A stretch of DNA of 64,000 bases, taken from Verticillium longisporum. Lineage: Eukaryota; Ascomycota; Sordariomycetes; Glomerellales; Plectosphaerellaceae. Location: positions 3,658,001 to 3,722,000 of the forward strand of contig JAETXT010000003.1 in assembly GCA_019188255.1 (NCBI GenBank), written 5' to 3'. Both the position numbers and the translations under genes were made by a program. The notes beneath the pieces were generated by a model, which saw only the letters and a list, made by a program, of their open reading frames with translations, had not been told where the DNA came from and searched no databases. Shown piece after piece: positions 43,322-53,738 of the stretch (positions are counted from its first letter, which is position 1; each line of letters opens with the position of its first letter).

Positions 43322-44782
43322 ATGAGCCAGTACGGGTATGTCTAGATCTCCTCCGCCACGAGCGCCCCCGTTGCCTCGAATTGAGCAACTTTCGACGCTT
43401 CCCCGACGACTCCCCAACTGCCACCGCCCCCTGACCTCGCAGTCGCGACTCTTGCTGACCGAATCGACCTACAGGTACGGAGGAAGGCAGAACCCCTTCG
43501 ACCAGAGGGACGACGCTGGCGGATATGGGGCCCCTCAACAAGGCTACGGTGCGCCGCCAGCACAGTCCTATGGCGGCAGGAACCAGTACAGCCAGGGACA
43601 AGACTCCTACGGTGCCGGTATGTACAATCGAGGACTCGACTTGTCTGATGGGCATGCTGACGTGTGTTCCAGGCTCGAACGTCGAGATGGCCCCCCTCGC
43701 CCAGAACGCAGGCAGTTTTGGACAGGGCGACCCCAACGCCATTCTGAACGAGTGCCGCTCTATCGACTCTGGAATTGACGAGGTTGAGCGCAATCTGGAC
43801 CAGCTGCGCATGCTCCAGGACCGCGTTCTTGCCGACGCCGACACATCGGGCGCCAGCCCTGCGAAGCGCCAGCTCGATGGCATTGGCAGCGAGACCATGA
43901 CCATGTACCGCGCTCTCGTTGACCGCGTCCGTGTCGTCAAATCCAACCCGGACTCTCGTACGCCCAAGAACAGCCCTCAGGTCGGCCGTGTCGACCGCCG
44001 CCTGAAGCAGGTCATTCAGCAGTACCAGCAGATCGAGTCGACCTTCCGCAAGAAGACCCAGGAGCAAATGGCCCGCCAGTACCGCATCGTGCGACCCGAT
44101 GCGGATGAGAGCGAGGTCCGCCAGGCTGTCGAGGACCCCAACGGCGGCCAGGTCTTCAGCCAGGCTTTGATGCAAAGCAGTCGCCAGGGCCAGGCACGTG
44201 CTGCCCTCAACGCTGTGCAGGACCGCCACGCAGAGATCCAGCGCATCGAACAGCAGATGGTCGAGCTGGCCCAGCTCTTCCAGGACATGGACACCCTTGT
44301 CGTGCAGCAGGAGGCGGCCGTCGCCCAGATCGAGCAGAAGGGCGAGGAGGTTGCCGAGAACCTAGACAAGGGCAACGAGGAAATTGGCGTCGCCGTCGAC
44401 ACGGCAAGGAAGACCCGCAAGAAGAAGTGGTGGTGCCTGGGTATCTGCGGTAAGTTTCATCCACCAAACAACCGGATCGCGCCGTCCTTGCTCATACTGA
44501 CTGGATGTAGTCCTCATCATCCTCATCATCGTCGGAGCGGTTGTTGCCTACGTGATGATCAACAACAGCAACAAGAACAACAACAACCAAAAGCGAGCAC
44601 TCGACCTCACCTCCCTACCTATCGTCAACTCTGTGCCCGTGGACGCAGACTCCATGGTCCGTGTATTCAAGGACAAGATGGTGCGGCCAGTGGACGACTG
44701 GCAGCCCGGCGCGAACGCTGCCCGCGACACCTGGGCTGCTAGCCAAGCACGCAACATCCGTGTGGCACCACCACAATTCTAA
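43322..44782 (+). CDS. sso1: Plasma-membrane t-SNARE (Sso1/syntaxin-1 type) with a long post-membrane tail
   Basis: Four exons, 43322-43335, 43475-43617, 43673-44449 and 44511-44782, encode 401 residues. Sso-type syntaxins pair with Sec9 and Snc1 to fuse secretory vesicles with the plasma membrane. The N-tail is rich in Gly, Gln and Tyr. A three-helix Habc region precedes the SNARE motif (RHAEIQRIEQQMVELAQLF, DMDTLVVQQEAAV). A basic KKKWWCLGIC juxtamembrane segment and the membrane helix VLIILIIVGAVVAYVMI follow. The last intron (61 nt) splits exactly at IC/VLII. Unusually, 73 residues continue after the helix, starting NNSNKNNNNQKRALDL and ending RVAPPQF. Sso proteins normally end within a few residues of the helix. 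The 14-nt first exon is short; an alternative ATGAGC at 43026 could splice to 43331 and keep the frame. Confidence 0.92.
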
Positions 44783-45493
44783 GCGGGCATATGCGACGCT
44801 TATTTGACGACGTTCTCCCCAAAAGACGTTTCTAGAACGTGCCTCTTCCAACATGGTACCTTCACCACACTCTGGAGCGCGAGGCTCCTCATCTCATACT
44901 ACTAGATCTCATCAGGGCCTCCCGCGACAACCGCGAGCGTCGTCCTGGCTTGACGCAAGGATCCTTGGAAATACTTTCAGGAGCGCATGCTGGATCGTTC
45001 GCGCACGGACGGCTCTCTCTTTCTCTCGTTGTATACCACCCACTTTCGCTACCACTGGATCGACAGTATTCTTGCGGAGGATGTATTTGCAAATAGGGGC
45101 GTTATCTCTTATTGTTGTCTGTGGTTCTGCTTCTGTCATGCTCTGCTTAGCATTATCGGCGTTGGCATGAGTCTAGTGCTAGGTTTGCCATACATTTTTT
45201 GGTCTGTTCAACGTTATCTCCGCTCTGTGACTTGCTTGTAGTCCCTGGTAATCTGTTTGACTATGGGTCGCCCACCTTGCGCTCATGCTGATTGGCATTG
45301 GTGTTTGTATTACAATTATGATTATTATTATTCGATCGTGGTAGCTAGCCCACGTGCCAACCACGAGGCCTTTTCTTTAGTTTCGTATCCTCATTCAATG
45401 CTGTAGACAGAGACTGTCGTGCAGGCCAGTGGGTATCTTTGCAAATGATCGCTCCTCACGATATGCAGACCGGGTGTCACAAACTCGTACGCC
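44783..45493. other. Convergent 3' spacer
   Basis: About 700 bp between the t-SNARE gene and a minus-strand unknown gene. There is AT-rich sequence with TTATTATTATT near 45320-45332. No gene is seen. Confidence 0.55.
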
Positions 45494-46576
45494 TCATATT
45501 ACACACCCCAAGCCCCTGAGGGCAGCCTGTCTGTCCTTGTTCATGGCCCCTTTCTTGTGCAGCGCACATGCCAGTATGACAGGTGCCCCATCGTCTCCTA
45601 CTTTGTGCCGCGAAGGCCGCTCCATGGGCCCGTTGTAATGGCGGACTCGTTTGGGACCAGCCGGGCGTGTGGTGGTTGCCTTCTCCCTCTGGCGATCCAC
45701 ATGTTGGTCCATCATCTCTCGGATCCTCCCCTTCTCACGGTCGATGTAGCTGACGTGCCCGGCCAGAATTGTGCGTACTTTGACGCCCAGCGCGGCCAGT
45801 TGGTCACTGGGCGCCGTCGAATCCTCCTCGAACCGGTCCTCGGGCTCCGTCTTTGTCTTGTCTGTTGTCTTCGGCACAGCGCCCGCCCACTGGACGCGCC
45901 TCGTCTTTCGTTCGCCGATGATCTGCCCCGTCACGCTCTCGGCAGCGACGGCATGCGTCGTCTGCGGCTTCTTGAGAAACTTCATTGTGGGGCTGGACGC
46001 GACGCCGGAGGATTCCGCCGGCGGCGGCGGTGGCGGTGCTGTCTTGGTCCCCTGAGCTCGGCGCATCACGTTGTCCTCTTTGGCGGGGAGGCCGGTGCCC
46101 TCCCTCCTGCTCAGCTTGCTGTTCCTGCGCTTCAGCACCTCGAGCGCGCCAGGCATGTCGTCGGCGCGGTCCGTCATGAACTCGACTTGCTGCAGACCCA
46201 TCTCCCATCGCAAGATGCGATGCCCCCAGGTCGTCCCCCACTCGCCTCGCCCCATGGCTTTCAGCTGCGTCTTGGCTTCGTAGCCGCGGCAGCCTTCGTC
46301 GTCACAAGTTTGGCTACCGTTCTTTCCCTCGCCGGTCGCTGCCTCCTTGGGCGGCGCCGGTCCTCGTGGGCAGGCGCCGGGCCGTATCGCCATTCTCAGG
46401 TTGCGGGAGAGGTGCCTGCAGTCCTGGGCCCGAGGGTACGGAGCTTTGCTGAGGCAGTCGGAAGGGTACGCTCTGTGGTAGGCCGCGAGCGCCTTGATCC
46501 AGTGCTTGCAGCGCTGGAAGTGCATTGTGCGCTCGAAGCCGCAGTAGATGCAGTAGGCGAGGTCTTGAACGCACAT
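45494..46576 (-). CDS. Unknown protein with N-terminal Cys/His cluster
   Basis: An intronless frame of 360 residues from the ATG at 46576. The frame stays open to 46753, but that extension looks random. The N-terminus reads MCVQDLAYCIYCGFERTM, then FQRCKHW and CRHLSRN, a spacing that could bind zinc, though I recognise no named finger. The middle carries PCPRGP-like and Pro-rich stretches (APPPPPPAES), and the C-terminal half is basic and charged (ERKTRRVQWAG, DREKGRIREMMDQHVDRQRE). No signal peptide or membrane segment is present. Many filamentous fungi carry small Cys-containing proteins of this general type with no known role. It stands convergent to the t-SNARE gene. Confidence 0.6.
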   Translation of the reverse strand: MCVQDLAYCIYCGFERTMHFQRCKHWIKALAAYHRAYPSDCLSKAPYPRAQDCRHLSRNLRMAIRPGACPRGPAPPKEAATGEGKNGSQTCDDEGCRGYEAKTQLKAMGRGEWGTTWGHRILRWEMGLQQVEFMTDRADDMPGALEVLKRRNSKLSRREGTGLPAKEDNVMRRAQGTKTAPPPPPPAESSGVASSPTMKFLKKPQTTHAVAAESVTGQIIGERKTRRVQWAGAVPKTTDKTKTEPEDRFEEDSTAPSDQLAALGVKVRTILAGHVSYIDREKGRIREMMDQHVDRQREKATTTRPAGPKRVRHYNGPMERPSRHKVGDDGAPVILACALHKKGAMNKDRQAALRGLGCVI

Positions 46577-47165
46577 TTTGCGCGGCGGTAGGATGAGCTC
46601 TCTGAAGGTTGATGGACTCGTGCAGACAAGATAATGCGGTCTTCGGTCTTGAGTCTTTCGTGAGGTGGACGTTCCGTTTCTTTGCTGCCGTCGACCTCCC
46701 GTGGAGAGATATGGATAGCGGCTCAATAAGACTAGAGACGTTCTGAAGCCCACGGCGAACAGGAGTGAAGAACAAAGGATTCCGGAGTGGACAGAGCTAT
46801 TATGGCTGCAGAAGATTGGCGTTGAAGAATCACGTCCGCGTCAAAGGAGTTGTCTGGTGCAGGAGGGAGGTGGTTGCTTTGTTCAGGAAAGGCAGGACAC
46901 ACCTGGAAGGCACAAGGAAGGAGCGGCTTCCCACGCCGCCTGCCAGAATGAAACAACTCACACTTTATAGCTTGAGGCCTCTGCTGTACGTTTGAGTGAA
47001 TGCTGATACTTTTTTGACTCTACCGACCTGGTTGGAACATGCAAACCTCGCCCCAAACGCCGATTGCCCGATATGTACAACGTGAGCGTAAATGTCATGC
47101 AGACAACACATACAGTCTCATCCTCGAAACAACATTGTCTTCCAAGATCAAACTCGTCCCCTCGC
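46577..47165. other. Spacer between the unknown Cys protein and KRE33 genes
   Basis: About 590 bp containing the promoter of the minus-strand unknown gene and the 3' flank of KRE33. No gene is seen. Confidence 0.55.
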
Positions 47166-50100
47166 TCACCTGTCGCGCTTGCCACCCTTCTTGGCCTTCT
47201 TCCTCGACTTCTCTCCGACAGCCTCGTCATACACCTCGGCCGCCGTCTGGCCAGCCTTGCGCTTCGACTTGGACTTGACGCTGGAGACGGTGCTCGCGGG
47301 CCCCTTGGCCACCTGCGCCTCGGCCTCCTGCCACGCCGGCGTGTCGCCCTCAATCTCGTATTCGTCGAGCGGGAGCGAGTCGATGAGCTCGCGCTGCTTC
47401 TTGCGCAGCGTCTGCAGGACCTCGTCGCCGCCCTCCTCGAGCTCGTCGTCGAGCGTCGTCTCAAGGGGCTGGAACCGCTGGTCGACGACCTCGTCGTCGT
47501 GCACGCCCGTCGCGTTCTCGCGGCTGACACCGAGGGACTTGCTCTGCGGCAGCTCAGCCTCAACGGCCTTGGAGACGAGGGCCGTGAAGTGCGCCGTCAC
47601 CTTGCGGAGGATCTTGATGAACATGGCGAGGAGCTGCTGCGAGGGCAGCGAGAGCTCCGTCGAGATGACGTCGAGATCCTTGCGCTGCTCGCCGATGGCC
47701 AGCAGAATGGCCTGCTGCACGCCCGTGAGCCTGATGTCGGACTTGAGGCGGCCGGTGAAGTAGAGGTTGGAGATGGTGGGGATGAGGTCGAGGATGACGT
47801 GGTAGTCGAGCATGTTGTTGGCATACGACTCAAGACGTTTCAGGTCGAACGGCGACACGAGCCTGTCAAGGTCCGTCTTGTTGAGGGGCGCGGGCTCCTG
47901 CTCGTCGAGCTTGGCGCCGAGGTTCGCCGACTCGTCAATGCTCAGCGCCATGACGGCCGAGAAAGAGCGGAACTGGTACGACAGCAGCGAGAGGAAACGC
48001 TTGTGGAAGTCGCGAGAGAAGGCACCGACCCAAGACCTGTCGCCGCCATTCTCGAGCGGTCGCAGCATGACGCAGGTGTGCTCGCCAGTCAGGTCGTTGG
48101 CCGTCTGTCGCAGGTACACGGGCGCGAAGGTCGCCCGCTTCCAGAACTTGTGCAGCTCCTGGGTGAGGCCGTAGCTGACGCCAATGTAGTCGAGCAGCTC
48201 GGGCTTCTTTTCGGAGAGCTTGGCGAACAGGGGCGGCATCTTGTTGATGTCGCGAATCTTGATGTTGTCCTCGAGGAGGTTCGCGTTCTCGAGCTCCTCG
48301 TCCGTGACGCGAGTGATGGTGTCCTCCATGACAATGTCCTCCTCGTTCAGGCTCGTGAACTTGCCCTCGTAGAAGTCTGTGAGGAGCTGCAGCGCCTTGG
48401 AACCGTAGCCCATGCCCATGTACTCGGGGTTCGTGGCAATGCGCACAACACGGGCTCCGGACAGCGAGGCAAAGTCCTCATCCTGGAACTGTTGGCTGAC
48501 CAACCAGGGGATGAGATCACCAGACGGCCGCTGGCCCCTGCTCAGCGAGTTGAGGACGCTCTGCCTGCTGATCTTACCCTCGAGAGACACCTGGATGACA
48601 CATAGGGGCTCAGGAAGGCGTTGGTTCTCCTCCGAAACGGGCGGCACGAGAACGTAGAGCTCGTGCGCAGGGGCGTCGCTCATCAGCTGCAAATCGTCGG
48701 GCGAGTTCTTGTAGTGGCTGGCGACATACAGCGCGACCATTTGCTGCAGGAACTTTTCGGAAACGGGGTGGAAGGAGAAGAGGGTATCGCGGTTGACCTG
48801 GAGGAGCTCGCACTGCGACGGGTCGGGGCAGCCCTGACCGCTGACCTTGGCCCTGGGCAGGGTCGCGTCCAGGCAGAGGAGGGTGTTGAGCCACTTCTCG
48901 ACGGAGTCGCCCTTGGCGTAACGGATTGGCTCGGAGAGTGTGATCTCGCGCAGGGAGCGGCTAGCCTGGAAACCAGAAGACTGCTCCTTGGAAGCGCGGC
49001 CCGTGGAACGGTCAGCGACGGTGGTGTCTCCGTTGGACGCCGCACCTGGCCTCGACTGCTCACGTAGCTGCTTGTTCAGCTTCAGTGACAGTGTTCGTCC
49101 AGTACCCCCGTAACCGTTGATGGTGGAGGCCATGAAGACGAGGTAGGGGCCCATGAGCTTGCGGACGAGGGGCAGTGGAATGGCGGCGGCCTCATCAATG
49201 ACGACCAGCTCGGCCTGGCCAAGAACGTGAGCGTCCTGTGGCCTGATGTACTGGATGGTCTGGCGGTGCTGCCTGTGGATGTTGACGCGAACAATCGCCT
49301 TGTTGAAGTCGGGGTTCGTGGACTGAATGATCGAGTAGTCGGCGTGGTCGGCGTAGCCCAGGGCATCGAAACCCTTGAAGATGAACTCGAAGAGCGTCTT
49401 CAAGTTCTCTGGCGAGGGCGACGTGATGAAGATGTTGCTGTATCCGTGGGCCACCGCGGCAGCGACGGCCACACCCATGGCAGCCGACTTGCCACGACCT
49501 CTCGCCGCCGTCAGGGTGACTGTGCTGCGCAGCGTCTTCTCGGCAATGGCGTCGACGAATGTCAAGAGGGCCTTGGCCTGGTCGACAGTCTTGGCGAGGG
49601 TAACCAGGGAGCCGACTGGTTGGGTATCTTGGAGCGACTCCTTCATGCCGTCCAGTTCCTTCTGGGTTTCGCTGACAGGCTGATCCAGGTCGGGAGGAGG
49701 CAGGGCCGTAACATTTTTGCCGCCAGAGATGGGGAGAACGTTCATCTCGTCGTCAATGACAAGACAAGAGTCACAGCCGCCGAGCGACAGGATGAAGCGC
49801 TCGTTGAAGCGGGCAACGACATCGTCGTGGGCCTCGGTACGGTAACGGTTGTGGACGTCCATGGACAGGTTGTAGAGCTGCTTCAAGCTGTTCATACCCT
49901 TGAGCAGCAGGATGACGAGGCCGCCACCCTCAACAGTCTCCATGGTCTTGGCGAGAATGTTGGGCGTCAGTGCCTCGAAGTCCTGGAGGACGCACATGCC
50001 GAAGGTGTTTCCGAGAACCTTCTCAGTCTCCTTATAGTAGACGTAGCGGATGTTGTGCAGGGTGACGAAGGCTTCGAAAGGGTCCATATCGTTGGCCTCG

Positions 50101-50481
50101 CGGATGCCGCGCTTCACCTCCTTCTTGATCTTGTTCTCTCGCTTCTGTCGGTGACTGCATTGCGACCTGTCAGTTCATGGTCCCCAGGGGTTAGGATGCT
50201 CGGGGACTAGCGTACCTCGTGAAGTTGAGGAGCTTGCTCTTGTAGGCCCAGAGAACCGATTTGTTCTGCTTGAGCTCCATCTGCGACATGATGTGGTGCA
50301 GGTTCACGATGATGTCCTTGCCGCGGTCGCCGACCACGACGAAGAAGCTTCGCTTCTTCTCCTGCAGGCCATTGCGGATGAGCGCGGGGATGCGCGAGTC
50401 TCTATAGAGTGTGTCAGGGCGCTGCTGATTGAGGGAAAAGGGAGTGGCGTAGACCTACACCTGCTTCTGCTTTTGCGACAT
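47166..50481 (-). CDS. kre33: Kre33/NAT10 RNA cytidine acetyltransferase
   Basis: Exons 50481-50459, 50401-50216 and 50154-47166, with introns of 57 and 61 nt, encode 1065 residues. The enzyme makes N4-acetylcytidine in 18S rRNA (and, with Tan1/THUMPD1, in tRNA), using ATP and acetyl-CoA, and is needed for 40S assembly. The first exon encodes only MSQKQKQV; the join restores VDSRIPALIRNGLQEKKRS, the family's usual start. The helicase-like module has Walker A ARGRGKSAAMG and VVIDEAAAIPLPLV. The GNAT module contains RIATNPEYMGMGYGSKA, the acetyl-CoA loop. The tRNA-binding and basic Lys-rich C-tail (KSKRKAG, KSRKKAKKGGKRD) complete the protein, the latter a nucleolar signal. Length and order match fungal orthologues. 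Confidence 0.96.
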
Positions 50482-51361
50482 CTTGACGGTGTGCAGAGCT
50501 GTTGGGTCGTGACAGCGTCTGGGTGAAGTTCGTCGGTCAAGAGCCAGGCGCGGGACTCGATGGGCTTGGACGACTCTCTGCGAGAGCTGTCATCCAAAAT
50601 TTTGGCGGAGAGAACATTTTCTGCCGGGCGGTGTGATGAGGGTGGGACTGCGATTGTGCACCCCACATTGGGAGTACGGTGCGTGCCAGATGTGGCTGCA
50701 GTCCTACGGTGCGCCAATATGACCGAATCTGCCACTATTAGGGAATCAGATCATGATCGTGGCACGCCCGGCCACGCGGGATTGATTTTTTTCTTTGGAG
50801 AGATTCTGTGATGCTGGACATTGATCTGCATCATGTTTTTATTGACTGATTGGTTCTTGGCTCTGTCAATATTTCTATATTGGCAAGCAGTGCAGGCTGC
50901 CTCTAACTAGGTACAGCATTGTGTCTATGCCGCTTCTGAGAAAAGGGCCAAGCTCTACTACCCTTGCCTGCTGGCTGGTATAATTCTTTTTGCAAGTATT
51001 CCATGGAAGAACTGACGCTCAGGTAGCTGAAATTCTGAGGATTAATCGGCCTGGCTTTGGTCTCTCGCCAGCTTACACTGGATAACATCCGGACGGGCTG
51101 ACGGATTTCGCTTGAGCGACTCACGCTGCGGAGCCACCATGGGAATGATGCAACCCGTCCCAATGGGACTGACTCCATGCGGGTTGACAAGGAGTCTTTT
51201 AGCGATGAAAGTGCGCCGTGCTTGCTTGGTTGATGAACGCAACGGCCAACGCCGCAATGACCAGGTCACTGGGTGCTTCGGCGCCGAGACAGAGTGCATA
51301 CAGTGCCGTGATAGTCCGCAGCACTCGGGTTTGGCGCTTGGCAGATATGTCTGCTGTGGAA
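50482..51361. other. Spacer between KRE33 and the nicotinate phosphoribosyltransferase gene
   Basis: About 880 bp: promoter of KRE33 and 3' flank of the next minus-strand gene. A CTAGGTA motif occurs near 50907. No gene is seen. Confidence 0.55.
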
Positions 51362-52905
51362 TCAAGGCTTGGCGCCATCCTTGCCCCATCGCGACGTCTC
51401 ATCGCCGCCCTTCCACTCGCGCTCCACGTAGCCGAGCTCCTGCTTGACCCTCTCAACGGTGCCCTTGTCACCTGTGTTCTTACCCGAGTTGTCACTGCAC
51501 CACAATTAGCTTCAGGACAGGACAAATGCCTGAAAAAACTGACCTGATCTTAATAGCATTCCTGCCAGCCGCCGAGCTCAGCTTAATGACAATGTTGAGG
51601 GGCGTCGACTTGGACCCGTCCTTGAGTCGGGTGAAGTCGTTGGTGAGGAAGGTGCCGACACCAAACGTCGGCACGAAACCCGCGGCCTCCGAAATCTTCT
51701 TGTACTCGAGGCATCGCTCAATGTTGAGCGAGTCGGAGAAGACCATGGTCTTGCCCGTGATGCCCTGGTCGGCGTAGTACTTGCGCAGCATCTCGACGTA
51801 CTCGGTCGGGTCGCCCGAGTCCTGGCGCACACCGGCGAACAGCTCAGCGTACGTCTTGACGGAGCCGTCCGCCTTTTGTAGTCGCCGGCGTCGCCATCGA
51901 CGGGGTCGACGGGGCGGCTGAAGGCGCGCAGGAACTCCTGGGTGCCAAAGGTGTCGGTGAGGGCGATGCCGAGCTTGCCGCCAAAGGCGCCGACCCAGTA
52001 GCGCAGGGCGGCCTCGGTGGCGCCGCGGTAGTCGTCGGTGATGGCGGCGATGCCCATGAACCACTCGTGGGCGACGGTGCCGACGGGGGATGCCGAAGCG
52101 CATGGCAAGGTGGACGTTGCTCGTGCCGCTGAGGCGGGCCTTGAAGCCGCGGGCCTCGGCTTGCTTGTCGGCACGGACGAGGCCGCGGAAGACGAGAGCC
52201 TGGGTGTGGTAGTCGCGGCGGCGGCGGGTGCCGAACTCGGAAAAGGTGCAGCCAGCCTCGAGGAGCTGCTGGCCCTTCTCGAAGGCGCCGTCCTCCTGGC
52301 CGTCGTAGGTCCAGTCCTAGTTCATGGAGAGGAAGTAGGCCTCGGGGGACAGGGCGAGCACGGGGGTCTCGTAGAGGATCGACTCGGGCCAGGTGCCCTG
52401 GCTCTTGATGTCGGCATGGCCGACATCGGTGTCTGCGCCCGTGTCGTTGCCTTCGGGAGTGAATGTCGTCGTGACCTGCTCGCGCGGTCGCAACCTCAGC
52501 TCCTTGAGGAAGTTGAGGTACTCTTCTGTCAGGTAAGGGCAGTGACGCTGGAGGAACTGGTGCTCTTCATCGGTCAGGGAAATGTTGCCGAGTTCTGTAT
52601 GGCGGGGTTAGCGCGGGGTTCCGCGGCGCGAACGTGATTTCTCATCAGTCGTACGACCGTCATGGGCGCAAACACGAGCGAAAAAAACACACAGAGAGGG
52701 GTCACAAACTCTGGATCTGCTGCTCGAGCCAGCGAAAGGCCTCCCTTGAGAGCTTCTTCTCAGGAGTTCGGTTCGTGAAGGCGTAGGTTACGGGCACATC
52801 CTTGAAATACTTGGTGACGGCACATTGCATCGTCAGCTTGTACAGGTCAGTATCCAGGAATGATATGACGCCCGCCGGGTAGGGCGATGAGCTGTTGAAA
52901 TCCAT
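51362..52905 (-). CDS. npt1: Nicotinate phosphoribosyltransferase (NPT1 type), broken by three lesions
   Basis: The enzyme converts nicotinate and PRPP to nicotinate mononucleotide in NAD salvage. Exons 52905-52710, 52594-51544 and 51494-51362 (introns 115 and 49 nt) carry recognisable family sequence: VISFLDTDLYKLTMQ, TFSEFGTRRRRDYHTQAL, VGTVAHEWFMGIAAI, RQDSGDPTEYVEML and FVPTFGVGTFLTNDF. Three breaks occur. The first is an in-frame TAG at 52317-52319 where Gln or another residue is expected (YFLSMN-stop-DWTYDGQ). The second is a net loss of two bases (or a gain of one) near 52083-52090 after RFGI. The third is a loss of one base in an A-run near 51873-51877 that returns to the original frame. 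The two indels compensate, giving a stretch of about 70 residues out of frame. Total length would be about 459 residues. Either a pseudogene or an error-rich stretch of assembly. Confidence 0.85.
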
Positions 52906-53738
52906 GACGGCGATTTTGACGACTGCAGGAGCACAGCAAAAGGGTATTTGTTTCCAGGAAGAAAGCGCGTCAACTGCGCTGGCTGGAGAGATTGGCTGGA
53001 GCTGGGCTGGACATGCGACAACGATGTGTCACAGCTACGTCAAGCAGGGGTCGAGGGTTGAGGCTTTGAAGAAGGTGCTTTGACGGCTAGTGCTTGGCTT
53101 GTGGCATGCGAATGAGGGGCATTTGGGTCTGGTGCCACGGCCAAGTTTAAGAATTGGGTAAGCTGGTTCACTTAGTATTTCTAGGTAAGTACAGGACCTC
53201 ATGTGCCAAAGCTAACAAGGTCCAGTTTCTCCAACCAAGCAGGCAGGCCGTTGGCTTTTAGCGTTAATTCAGCGAAGCCAAGCTGCCTCAGCTGCTCCCG
53301 GCTTTGACTTTGATGCAAAGAAGCACAATCTGGTTCTCTCTGGCAGACACCATCCTCCAACACGAATAAATAAGGCTTGTACGACATGAGAAATAGATCA
53401 AGGCAATGCAGGGACGAAAAGGCAGGACATTCCTGCTAGGCTCATCTAAGACAAGTACCCAACCTGGACGGCCTTCACTCGTAGAATGTGGCAGTGCTAA
53501 TGCGTGGCTGAAGCTGGAGGGTCCCCATCGCACGGTGCCGACATTGCGTCACGTTGACAGAGAGCCAACACCGACGACCATCAATGTCAATTGCCTTTCG
53601 CATCCTGCCCTCTGCACCTCGGCCCACGGCTGCCTCCGACTCGAGCCAACTTGACGACGGCATACTCGCCTACACACCCTCATGATTGTGCAATAGTCAC
53701 CATGCCAAAGGCAAAGCCTTGCCTGAAGCTGCAACACC
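52906..53738. other. Divergent promoter region
   Basis: About 830 bp between the divergent nicotinate phosphoribosyltransferase and Stb6-like genes. A CTAGGTAAGTAC motif lies near 53183. No gene is seen. Confidence 0.55.

Noticed and set aside
47064..48605. A 513-codon open frame on the plus strand
   Set aside because: It is the antisense shadow of the KRE33 coding sequence; its Leu/Glu/Arg/Val-rich composition follows from codon bias of the opposite strand.
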